This document shows, one piece after another, positions 7,201 through 14,567 of a stretch of DNA of 19,261 nucleotides. The stretch lies in assembly GCA_041569895.1 (NCBI GenBank), contig JBFFXF010000131.1, positions 1-19,261 of the forward strand, in the 5' to 3' direction. Within the stretch, counting starts at the first letter, position 1. The number at the start of each line of letters is the position of its first letter. Under the pieces are notes generated by a model, which was given only the letters and a program-made list of their open reading frames with translations, made no database searches and had not been told where the DNA came from. Both the position numbers and the translations under genes were made by a program. The stretch comes from JBFFXF01 sp041569895 (GTDB taxonomy: Bacteria > Planctomycetota > UBA8108 > JACQVS01).

Positions 7201-9426
7201 GCCACCGGCCCCACCGAGCACATGCACAACCACGTCGAGACGACCTACGTCAGGGGCCAGCGTGTCACCAACGGCAGGGAGTACAGCATCTCGTTCCGGG
7301 CGCGCTGGCTGGCGGGCTCGAATCAGCTCCACACGCGGCTCTACTTCAACCGCCTCGCGAGGACGAACGTCATCGCCGTGCCGTACGACAACGGCACGCC
7401 GGGCGCGAGAAACTCCGTCTTCGAGGAGAACATCGGCCCGACCTACAGCGGCTTCGGCCACGCGCCGGTCTTCCCCGCGCCCGGCCAGGACGTCGTGGTC
7501 ACGGTGGCCGCGGACGATTCCGACGGCGTCCGGTCGTGCCGGGTCAGGTGGTCCGACGACCGCGAGATGTGGCAGAGCGCGGCGATGGCGCTCGGCGAGG
7601 ACGGACTCTGGCGCGGCGTCATACCGTGGCAGGGGAACACCATCATCGCGTTCTACGTCGAGGGCGAGGACACCCGCGGCGCGACGTCGACCTTCCCCGC
7701 CGGGGGACCCGACGGCCGTGCGCTCTTCACCGCCCTCGACGGGGAAGCGCCGCTCGGCCGCGTGCACACGCTGCGCATCATCATGGCGCCCGACGTCGCG
7801 CGGTTCCTCTACGAGAACACCAATCGCATGAGCAACGATCGCCTCCCCGCGACGGTGGTGCTCGACGAGTCAAGGGTCTTCTACGACGTCAGCGTGCGGC
7901 TGCGCGGCAGTGAGCGAGGGCGCCCGGACGAGAGCCGCACCGGTTTCAACATCGCCTTCCAGCCCGACGAGCTCTTCCGCGGCGTGCACCAGACGGTGTC
8001 GCTCGACCGCTCCGGCGGCTGGGCGTCCTTCATCAGCTGGGGCGCGCAGGACGAGATCTGCATCAAGCACATCGCCAACCACGCCGGGGGCATCCCGTCG
8101 ATGTACGACGACATCGGCCACGTCATCGCGCCGCGGCGGCAGCACACCGGCCGGGCGCTTTTCATGATGGGGCGCTTCTCGAGCGTCTACCTCGACTCCC
8201 AGTACGAGAACGGCAGCGACGGCACGAAGTACACGTACGAGCTCATCTACCACCCGACGACGACCGTGAACGGCAATCCCGAGAGCCTCAAGCGACCGCT
8301 TCCCGACAGCGTCATCGGCGTCGACCACCGCAATCTCGGTCCGGACAAGGAGCTTTACCGCTGGTTCTACCTGATCGAGAACAACATCCAGCGCGACGAC
8401 TACAGCAACCTGATGCGCTTCACGAGCGCCGTCGGTCGGTCGGGCGCGGCCCTCGATGCGGCGTCACGCGAGGCGATGGACGTCGACCAGTTCCTGCGCG
8501 CCTTCGCCATGTACTCGCTCTGCGGCGTCGGCGACACGTACATGTCGGGGAACCTGCACAACAACATCTACTGGGTGCGACCGAGCGACGGGAGGGTCCT
8601 CGTGTTCCCCTGGGACATGGACTTCGCGTTCGTGAACTCCCCGAGCCACCCCGTCATCTGGACGCAGCACAACCTCCGCAACCTCTTCCAGCTGCCGGCG
8701 AACACGAGGGCCTACTACAGGCACGCGCTCGACATCATGGACACGACCTTCAACGCCGACTACATGCGCCGGTGGGTCGAGCACTACGGCGAGCTCGACG
8801 GCGTCAACTTCAGCGGCATCCTCGGATACATCACGCAGCGAGAGCGATTCGTCCGCACCGACATCGGCCGGCGCGCGCCGCAGGTCCCCTTCGCCATCAC
8901 GACGAACGACGGCGAGGACTTCACCGTCGAGGAGACCAGCGCGAGGATCGAGGGCACGGCGTGGCTCGACGTCGCCACGCTGATAGTCCAGGAGCGTCCG
9001 GAAGCGGAGGTGGCGTGGTCGAGCGTCACTCGCTGGCGCATCACGGTCGACCTCGAGCCGGGCGCGAACCCGCTCACCGTCCTCGCCTTCGACGCGGAGG
9101 GCAGCCTGATCGACGCGAGGGAGATCACCGTGACGAGCGCCGTCGAGCCGCCCGGTCCGCCGTTCATCCGCGGCGACGCGAACGCCGACGGCCGCGTCAA
9201 CATCACCGACGCCGTCGGCGTCCTGAACCACATCTTCCGCGGCATGCCGGCCGCGTGCGAGAGCGCCGCGGACGTCAACGACGACAACACGGTCAACATC
9301 ACGGACGCAATCACACTGCTCGATTTCCTCTTCCTGCAGGGGCCGCCGCCGGGGGAGCCTTTCCCCGAGCCCGGAAGGGACATCGACACGACTCTTGCCT
9401 GCGAGAAGGGCCTGGAGGAAGCATGA
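4234..9426 (+). CDS. Secreted multidomain CotH-type kinase protein with lamin-tail, LamG and dockerin domains
   Basis: The product has 1730 residues. Residues 1 to ~27 are a signal peptide (VVVLACSVVRADS). LTD 1 spans ~28-165 (VFNEVMYHP, EWIELHN). A LamG-like jelly roll spans ~193-429 (VSYWSFD, IDEVAFWDRAL). LTD 2 spans ~451-566. LTD 3 starts at ~572 (VINEIMY), is broken by a jelly-roll insert (~599-759; VDDGAVFYLNG, GTNVLAAEVHQ) and resumes at EEWVELYN, ending ~890. A carbohydrate-binding-like domain (~950-1045) contains HMHNH at 996-1000. An Ig-like domain spans ~1069-1167. The CotH kinase domain spans ~1176-1545, with a VRLRG segment (1221-1225) and the WDMD acidic pair at 1460-1463. An Ig-like domain follows (~1551-1636), then a dockerin (~1644-1730; DANADGRVNITD). 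CotH proteins are secretory-type kinases, known from spore-coat CotH, that phosphorylate extracytoplasmic proteins; activity here is inferred. RLRG replaces the commoner RLKG. The start is inside gene 1 (ATG overlap); the end overlaps gene 3 by ATGA. Confidence 0.9.
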   Translation: MSVIRCRHALDPAALVVVLACSVVRADSTVVFNEVMYHPATNEAQLEWIELHNQMAVDMDISNWALADGVQFRFPEGTIVSGGGFLVVAISPAALERETGFAGALGPFAGRLDNGGERLELRDNNNRLMDSVSYRDRGTWPVAPDGSGVSLAKIEPGSASRPAANWTASTELGGTPGEHNFSAAELAGIPEGVVSYWSFDEGEGDSVVDAYGQNIGRLGNAATRVAGLVGDGAISFDNSRDAFIDVGAGSNDNFSTSTGITVEALVKPEWSGDAADEDHIFRKQDGTRRIVLAFQHDGEADDRDVPIDPAEQPVLSFGLNIGGSYSELDMPLDGREGRPTLAQLKDGAAHHIAATYDSASGVKAIFIDGTLAFSAGFEEGSLIGSGGRATAYIGNMAGRGHPFTGVIDEVAFWDRALSAAEVAAHASKAREGKSYFEEDDDTEPTTDRPALAFNETSVSAAESWVELVNHGSRAIPLGGFVIVSSGGMASELVLPEQVLEAGAHLTLSPQELGFDLAAEDKLFLFDPDRTAVIDAVVLDEEPRARHPEGTGEWLSPDRPTPGAANSFTFHDEIVINEIMYQHRPTLEQPAVIENIVVFPVESEWRFDQSGEDLGTAWREVGFDDGAWASGRALFFNETSTLPAEKNTPIELGPLTYYFRTEFTFDGDPAAVDLALRPVVDDGAVFYLNGAEVLRTRMPEGDIDATTRASRSVGNARFEGPFSIPTEHLKVGTNVLAAEVHQVNDSSNDVVFGVEIVEVRTVSEASEYEESPEEWVELYNRSDREIDLTGWRFNNGIRYAFEDGTRMAPGAYLVVASDVDALRAKYPGIAVAGNFEGRVSNRTDRLALVDDRGNPVDEVRYHDRGRWPSYADGLGSSLELRDPRADNSRAEAWDASDETAKSAWQTYTYADVARPDFGPSQWNELVFGLFEDGEMLLDDLSVIDLTSGEEMLQNGDFEAGDATWRFLGTHDRTRVIADPDDPANQVLHLVATGPTEHMHNHVETTYVRGQRVTNGREYSISFRARWLAGSNQLHTRLYFNRLARTNVIAVPYDNGTPGARNSVFEENIGPTYSGFGHAPVFPAPGQDVVVTVAADDSDGVRSCRVRWSDDREMWQSAAMALGEDGLWRGVIPWQGNTIIAFYVEGEDTRGATSTFPAGGPDGRALFTALDGEAPLGRVHTLRIIMAPDVARFLYENTNRMSNDRLPATVVLDESRVFYDVSVRLRGSERGRPDESRTGFNIAFQPDELFRGVHQTVSLDRSGGWASFISWGAQDEICIKHIANHAGGIPSMYDDIGHVIAPRRQHTGRALFMMGRFSSVYLDSQYENGSDGTKYTYELIYHPTTTVNGNPESLKRPLPDSVIGVDHRNLGPDKELYRWFYLIENNIQRDDYSNLMRFTSAVGRSGAALDAASREAMDVDQFLRAFAMYSLCGVGDTYMSGNLHNNIYWVRPSDGRVLVFPWDMDFAFVNSPSHPVIWTQHNLRNLFQLPANTRAYYRHALDIMDTTFNADYMRRWVEHYGELDGVNFSGILGYITQRERFVRTDIGRRAPQVPFAITTNDGEDFTVEETSARIEGTAWLDVATLIVQERPEAEVAWSSVTRWRITVDLEPGANPLTVLAFDAEGSLIDAREITVTSAVEPPGPPFIRGDANADGRVNITDAVGVLNHIFRGMPAACESAADVNDDNTVNITDAITLLDFLFLQGPPPGEPFPEPGRDIDTTLACEKGLEEA
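9414..9419 (+). promoter_or_regulatory. Shine-Dalgarno GGAGGA for gene 3
   Basis: GGAGGA within the last codons of gene 2 ends three bases before the ATG at 9423. The spacing is short, but this is the strongest purine run near the start. Together with the ATGA stop/start overlap it fixes 9423 as the start, although the frame stays open far upstream into gene 2. Confidence 0.6.
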
Positions 9427-12011
9427 ACCGCACCGGCCTGTCGATCCACGCTCCGCCGTCTCTTGGCGTGCTCTCGTTCGTTGTGGCGTTCTCCTTCTGC
9501 TGCGCGACGACGGCGCAGACGACCTTCACCGACGATTTCGAGCGTCCCGACGGCCCCGTCGACGGCTGGACGGTCTATCAGGGCAACTGGCAGATCGCCG
9601 GCGGTCGGATGACGACGACCTCCGTCAATCCGGCGAGCTGGATCTGGGCGGGCGACGTGCCGATCCTCACCACCGGCGATCTCGACGTGCGGGCCACGGT
9701 GACCTTCCCGAGCACTCCGGGAGACGCCGTCGGCCGCCACGGGGGCTTCATGTTCTTCGCGTCGGTGGCCACGCAGCGCAACGACCCGGCGATGAACGGC
9801 TACACCATCGACTGGATCGATCGCGCCGCGGACCACGGTTTCCGTCTCCTTCGGTTCGACGGCGGAGTGCAGTCGGCTCTCGCCGTCGGCACGCCCGACA
9901 TCGCGGAGCCACCGGAGCAGTGGTGGATCGAGGTCGTCGATGAGAACATCCGCTTCTACGCCGACGACGAGCTCATCTTCGATGTCTTCGACGACACCTA
10001 CCGCGAGGGCCACTTCGGCGCCTGGGCGCACACCAACCGGACGGAGATGGCCATCGACGACCTCGAGATCGAGTTCACGCCGGTGCTCGTCGACGCGTGC
10101 ATGACGGCCAGCGCGACGTCGGGAGGCGCGCCGCTGCGGGTGGACTTCGACGCGTCGTGCTCGAGCGCCGTCAACGGGATCGAGTCGTACGAGTGGGACT
10201 TCGGCGACGGCGGGTCGGCCACCGGCGTCTCGGTGTCGCACACGTACGAGTTCGCGGACAACTACATCGCGACGCTGACCGTCGTCGACGCCATGGGCAA
10301 CACTGACACCACCGAGGTGACCATCGGAGTCTTCGAGGTCGCCCGGGGCTTCTCGGACGACTTCGAGCGCGCCGACGGACCGGTCGACGGCTGGACGGCG
10401 TTCCAGGGCGAGTGGTCGATCTTCGACGGCACCCTGACGACGATGACCGGCGGCCAGGAGCACTGGATCTGGGCGGGCGATCCCGCGGTGGCGTTCCCGG
10501 AGAACTTCGAGCTGACGCTCGACCTGGCGTTCGTCGATCAGCCTCCCGATGGAGTCGGCCGCCACGGCGGCATCATGTTCTGCGCCGTCGACAGCTCGAT
10601 CCGCTGGCAGACGAGCGGCTACACCATCGACTGGATCGATCGCGTCGACGACCACGGTTTCCGCTTCATCCGCTCCGACAACGGCACGCACACCGGGGCG
10701 CGGCGTTTCGGCACCGACCTCATCGATCCGCCGACCAACTGGCGCGTCGTCGTGGAGGGCGCGACCATCCGATTCTTCGGGGACGACGAGCTCCTCCTCG
10801 AGACCCAGGACGACACCTACCGCGGCGGTTTCCTCGGCATCTGGGGCTACTCGAACGGGCAGTCGATGGCCATCGACAACGTCTCGGTGACCTCACCCGA
10901 CGTCGTCGCCTGCTTCACGATCTCGCCGGGCGCCAAAGCGCCGGCCGGCAGCGATCTCATCTTCGACGCCGGCTGCTCGCTCTCCGGCGACCTCCAGATC
11001 ACCTCGCACTCCTGGGACTTCGGCGACGGCGAGACCGGCTCCGGGGCGGTCGTCGAGCACACCTACGCCGAGGCCGGCTTCTACACCGTGAAGCTGTCGA
11101 TCGATTTCTCCGACGGATCGACGGTGACGACCGAGCGCACCGTGGAGATCTTCGAGTCGACGAACTCCTTCGCGGACGACTTCTCGCGTGACGACGGGCC
11201 GCCCGATGGCTGGACCATCACCTCGGGGGACTGGTCGATCCTGGACGAGCAGCTCGTCGTCGACGTGCCGGCCGCGCCGGAGGCGTGGATCTGGGCCGGC
11301 GAGCCGCCGGTGCGCTTCTCGGACGTCGAGGCGGTCGAGTTCACGCTCGAGTTTCTCGCGCAGCCCCCCGACGCCGTCGGCCGCCATGGCGGTGTGTTTC
11401 TGTTCGGCCAGACGACCGACCCCCGCTTCTCGGGCAACAGCGGCTACAGCTTCGACTGGATCGACCGGGCCACCGATCAGGGCTATCGCTTCAGCGTGTG
11501 GAACGAGGGCGTGGAGACACACCACATCGCGGGCACGTTCGACGTCGAGCCGGGGACGGTGTGGCGCGTCGAGTTCGAGGGTGACACGATCACGCTGCTC
11601 GCCGACGACGAGATCAAGGGCGAGGTGATCGACGGCACCTACCGCAGCGGTCACATCGGCTTCTGGAGCTACTTCAACGGGCAGCGCTTCGCCGTCGACG
11701 ACGTCGTCATCGGCGATGATCCCGGTCCCGTGCCCGATCAGTTCTCTCGCGCCGACGCCAACGCGGACGGCGATCTCAACATCACCGACGGCATCTTCGT
11801 CTTGAACTTCCTCTTCAACGGCGGGCCGACGCCGACCTGCATGGACGCCGCCGACGCGAACGACGACGGCGCCGTCAACATCACCGACGGCATCTACACC
11901 CTCAACTTCCTCTTCACCGGCGGTCCGGATCCGAGGGCTCCCTTCCCGGGTTGTGGCACCGATGGGACGGAGGATCCCCTGGACTGCGCGGCATTCGAAC
12001 CATGTGAGTGA
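9423..12011 (+). CDS. Secreted bead protein 2: three concanavalin-like modules, two PKD domains, dockerin-like C-terminus
   Basis: The product has 862 residues. A signal peptide of ~32 residues has the core LGVLSFVVAFSFCCATTAQ. Beta-sandwich modules lie at ~33-220, ~309-493 and ~581-764, each opening with F(T/S/A)DDF and GWT, with VGRHGG, a GY[TS]-x-DWIDR strand and a (Y)RxGHFGxW- or GxLGIW-type strand. PKD domains at ~222-306 and ~494-579 carry WDFGDG. The dockerin-like end (~773-862) has two loops, DANADGDLNITD and DANDDGAVNITD, both canonical, and a tail with conserved Cys. Its modules are closer to those of gene 4 than to modules 2-4 of gene 1, because they share DWIDR and 'DHGFR'. It overlaps gene 2 by four bases (ATGA), so translational coupling is likely, and lies three bases before gene 4. 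The frame extends 217 codons upstream without a stop, but that stretch is Arg/Pro-rich shadow of gene 2. Confidence 0.88.
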   Translation: MNRTGLSIHAPPSLGVLSFVVAFSFCCATTAQTTFTDDFERPDGPVDGWTVYQGNWQIAGGRMTTTSVNPASWIWAGDVPILTTGDLDVRATVTFPSTPGDAVGRHGGFMFFASVATQRNDPAMNGYTIDWIDRAADHGFRLLRFDGGVQSALAVGTPDIAEPPEQWWIEVVDENIRFYADDELIFDVFDDTYREGHFGAWAHTNRTEMAIDDLEIEFTPVLVDACMTASATSGGAPLRVDFDASCSSAVNGIESYEWDFGDGGSATGVSVSHTYEFADNYIATLTVVDAMGNTDTTEVTIGVFEVARGFSDDFERADGPVDGWTAFQGEWSIFDGTLTTMTGGQEHWIWAGDPAVAFPENFELTLDLAFVDQPPDGVGRHGGIMFCAVDSSIRWQTSGYTIDWIDRVDDHGFRFIRSDNGTHTGARRFGTDLIDPPTNWRVVVEGATIRFFGDDELLLETQDDTYRGGFLGIWGYSNGQSMAIDNVSVTSPDVVACFTISPGAKAPAGSDLIFDAGCSLSGDLQITSHSWDFGDGETGSGAVVEHTYAEAGFYTVKLSIDFSDGSTVTTERTVEIFESTNSFADDFSRDDGPPDGWTITSGDWSILDEQLVVDVPAAPEAWIWAGEPPVRFSDVEAVEFTLEFLAQPPDAVGRHGGVFLFGQTTDPRFSGNSGYSFDWIDRATDQGYRFSVWNEGVETHHIAGTFDVEPGTVWRVEFEGDTITLLADDEIKGEVIDGTYRSGHIGFWSYFNGQRFAVDDVVIGDDPGPVPDQFSRADANADGDLNITDGIFVLNFLFNGGPTPTCMDAADANDDGAVNITDGIYTLNFLFTGGPDPRAPFPGCGTDGTEDPLDCAAFEPCE
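11778..11870 (+). repeat. Dockerin-coding repeat, copy in gene 3
   Basis: 93 bases (31 codons) encoding NITDGIFVLN through ANDDG. They differ from gene 1 (4010-4102) at only two synonymous positions (CTG/TTG and GGC/GGG). After this point the sequence diverges from the other two copies at protein level (GAVNITDGIYTLN against GDVNISDGVWILN). Confidence 0.8.
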
Positions 12012-12014
12012 CCG

Positions 12015-14567
12015 ATGAAAAAGCTCCTCGTCTTCCTGATGGTGGTGGCGACCTCGCCGGCCCTCGCCCAGGCCGAGTTCGCCGATGACTTCGATCGCCC
12101 CGACGGCCCCGCCGACGGCTGGACCGTCTTCCAGGGCGCCTGGAACATCGCCGACAATCGGCTCCACGGCGCATCCGATGGCTGGGTCTGGGCCGGCGAT
12201 CCGCTCCTCTTCCTCGACGGCGACTTCGATCTCTCGATGGAGCTCGAGTTCCCGACGACGCCGCAGGACGCCGTCGGCCGCCACGGCGGCATCATCTTCT
12301 TCGCCGGCTCCGCGACGACGCGGAACGGCAACACGGGCTATACGCTCGACTGGATCGACCGCGCGAGCGATCACGGCTTTCGCCTGATCCGCTGGGACGG
12401 CCCCGACGGCCTGACGTTCCTGGTCAACGGCACGCCCGAGCTGGTCGAGCCGCCGCTCGAGTGGAACGTCTCGGTGATCGGCGACGAGATCGTCGTCACC
12501 GCCGACGGTGAGACGGTCATCGAGGTCAGCGACAACACCCACCGTCAGGGCCATTTCGGGCTGTGGACGTACCTGAACGGCAGCGAGATCCTCGTCGATA
12601 ACCTCGAGATCGCCTTCGAGTCGCCCGACGTGAGGGCCTGTCTCGCCGCCGATCCCGCGTTCGGTCTGGCGCCGCTGACCGTCGAGTTCGACGCGTCGTG
12701 CACCTTCGCGCTCGGCGAGATCGCCACGTACGAGTGGGACTTCGGCGACGGCGAGACCGGATCGGGGGTCACCGTCTCGCACGAGTATCAGTTCCCCGAC
12801 AGCTACACGGTGACCATGACGGCGACGGACGCGGCCGGCAACTCGGACAGCGAATCGCTGGTCGTCTCCGTCTTCGACGGCGCCGAGACCTTCGCCGACG
12901 ACTTCGAGCGCGACGACGGCCCCGTCGACGGCTGGACCGCAACGTCCGGCGACTGGAGCATCGTCGGTGGTGCGCTGACGACGCTCACCGCCGGCTCCGA
13001 GGCGTGGATCTGGGCCGGCGACGGTCCGGTGACCCTGCCCGGGGAGATCGAGATCTCGCTCGGGTACACGTATCTCGCCGCGCCGCTCGACGCCCTGGGC
13101 CGACATGGCGGCATCATGTTCTGCGCCGAGCGACCCACGAGACGCACCGGCAACAGCGGCTACACGCTCGACTGGTTCGACCAGATCGGTGGGCTCCGCC
13201 TCATCCGATGGGACGCCGGCGCGGTGACCGTGCTGGCGACGACCACGCCGGACGTCGTCCTCGAGCCGCCGGAGGAGTGGAAGGTGACCATCCTCGGCAA
13301 CGCCATCGTCGTCTCCGGCGACGGCGACCCGGTCATCTCGGTCGTCGACTCGACCTACCGCGGCGGTTTCTTCGGCGTCTGGGCGCACAGCAACAACCAG
13401 GAGATCTCCGTCGACAACGTCGCCATCGGCGAGCCGGCTGCCGACAGCCTCATCGTGCCGTGCTTCGCGGCGACTCCGACGGCGGGTGAGGCGCCGCTGA
13501 CGGTGAATCTCGACGCGACCTGCACGAGCAGCCGCCTCGAGGTGACGTCGTACGAGTGGGACTTCGGCGACGGCGAGGCCGGCACCGGCGTGCAGGTGTC
13601 GCACGAGTTCCTCTTCGGCGACAACTACACCGTGACGCTCACGGTCACCGATGCGGACGGCGTCTCGAAGACCACGTCGAGGGTCATCAACGTCTTCGAG
13701 GTCGAGGAGGGCTTCTCCGATGACTTCGATCGCGACGACGGCCCGGTCGACAACTGGACGGTGATCCAGGGAGACTGGTCGATCCTCGACGGCCGCCTGA
13801 CCACCGAGGCGTTCGCGGAGCACTGGATCTGGGCCGGCGACCCGGCGGTGCGCCTGCCGGGCGACTTCCAGTCGACGTTCACCTTCGAGTTCGTGGTCAC
13901 GCCGGACGACGCCGTCGGCCGGCACGCCGGCGTCATGTTCTCCGCGTCGGAGATCGGCATCCGCTGGGACGCGGCGACCACCGGCTACACGCTCGACTGG
14001 ATCGACCGCGCGCTCGACCACGGGTTCCGGCTCATCCGCTGGGACGGCGCCGAGTTCACGGTCCTGGTGAGCGGCACGCCGGAGATCGAGGAGCCGCCGC
14101 TCGAGTGGCGGATCCTCGTCAAGGGCGACGACATCACCGTCTTCGGCGACGGCGAGGAGGTGCTGACCTTCACCGACGGCACGTACCGGGGCGGCTTCTT
14201 CGGCTTCTGGGCGCACTCGAACGGCCAGAACATCGCCATCGACGACTTCGTGCTCGAGCGGCCCGATGACGAGCCGCCTCCGCCGCCCGTCGATGCGTTC
14301 AAGCGAGGCGACACGAACGCCGATGCCGACACCAACATCACCGATGGCATCTTCGTCCTGAACTTCCTCTTCAACGGCGGCCCGACGCCGACCTGCATGG
14401 ACGCCGCGGACGCGAACGACGACGGCGACGTCAACATCTCCGACGGGGTGTGGATCCTCAACTTCCTGTTCACCGGCGGCGGTCCGCCACCCCCGCCGCT
14501 CGATGAGTGCGGCGAGGATTCGACGGCGGATGACCTCGACTGCGAAGAATTCAGGCCGTGCGAATGA
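12015..14567 (+). CDS. Secreted bead protein 3: three concanavalin-like modules, two PKD domains, dockerin-like C-terminus
   Basis: The product has 850 residues. Residues 1-19 are a textbook signal peptide (MKKLLVFLMVVATSPALAQ). Beta-sandwich modules lie at ~20-203, ~293-474 and ~567-752, each with F[AS]DDF[DE]R, DGP and (D)GWT or NWT at the start, W[VI]WAGD, GRH[GA]G, GYTLDW[IF]D and FFGFW/FGLW strands. PKD domains at ~206-288 and ~479-564 have YEWDFGDG. The dockerin-like end (~761-850) is identical over 60 residues to that of gene 1 rather than gene 3, including the Ala in the first loop (DTNADADTNITD), the Pro5 run and the FRPC ending. No enzyme motif was recognised. It starts three bases after the stop of gene 3 with only a weak GAG-type ribosome site, so re-initiation from gene 3 is plausible. 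It overlaps gene 5 by ATGA. Its beads are most like gene 3 but its tail is like gene 1, so it may be a mosaic. Confidence 0.9.
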   Translation: MKKLLVFLMVVATSPALAQAEFADDFDRPDGPADGWTVFQGAWNIADNRLHGASDGWVWAGDPLLFLDGDFDLSMELEFPTTPQDAVGRHGGIIFFAGSATTRNGNTGYTLDWIDRASDHGFRLIRWDGPDGLTFLVNGTPELVEPPLEWNVSVIGDEIVVTADGETVIEVSDNTHRQGHFGLWTYLNGSEILVDNLEIAFESPDVRACLAADPAFGLAPLTVEFDASCTFALGEIATYEWDFGDGETGSGVTVSHEYQFPDSYTVTMTATDAAGNSDSESLVVSVFDGAETFADDFERDDGPVDGWTATSGDWSIVGGALTTLTAGSEAWIWAGDGPVTLPGEIEISLGYTYLAAPLDALGRHGGIMFCAERPTRRTGNSGYTLDWFDQIGGLRLIRWDAGAVTVLATTTPDVVLEPPEEWKVTILGNAIVVSGDGDPVISVVDSTYRGGFFGVWAHSNNQEISVDNVAIGEPAADSLIVPCFAATPTAGEAPLTVNLDATCTSSRLEVTSYEWDFGDGEAGTGVQVSHEFLFGDNYTVTLTVTDADGVSKTTSRVINVFEVEEGFSDDFDRDDGPVDNWTVIQGDWSILDGRLTTEAFAEHWIWAGDPAVRLPGDFQSTFTFEFVVTPDDAVGRHAGVMFSASEIGIRWDAATTGYTLDWIDRALDHGFRLIRWDGAEFTVLVSGTPEIEEPPLEWRILVKGDDITVFGDGEEVLTFTDGTYRGGFFGFWAHSNGQNIAIDDFVLERPDDEPPPPPVDAFKRGDTNADADTNITDGIFVLNFLFNGGPTPTCMDAADANDDGDVNISDGVWILNFLFTGGGPPPPPLDECGEDSTADDLDCEEFRPCE
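14334..14513 (+). repeat. Dockerin-coding repeat, copy in gene 4
   Basis: Partner of 4010-4189: 180 bases, identical 60-residue product, 7 synonymous differences. Both copies sit immediately upstream of a CotH-type gene. Confidence 0.85.

Noticed and set aside
8772..9422. Extension of gene 3 by 217 codons upstream
   Set aside because: The added sequence is Arg-rich and overlaps gene 2's CotH, Ig-like and dockerin region in another frame. The ATG at 9423 has GGAGGA and a signal peptide right after it.
662..14567. Glycoside hydrolase activity for the bead modules
   Set aside because: The fold resembles concanavalin/LamG and 3-keto-disaccharide-hydrolase-type sandwiches, but I could identify no catalytic residues and the modules repeat like binding or structural units.
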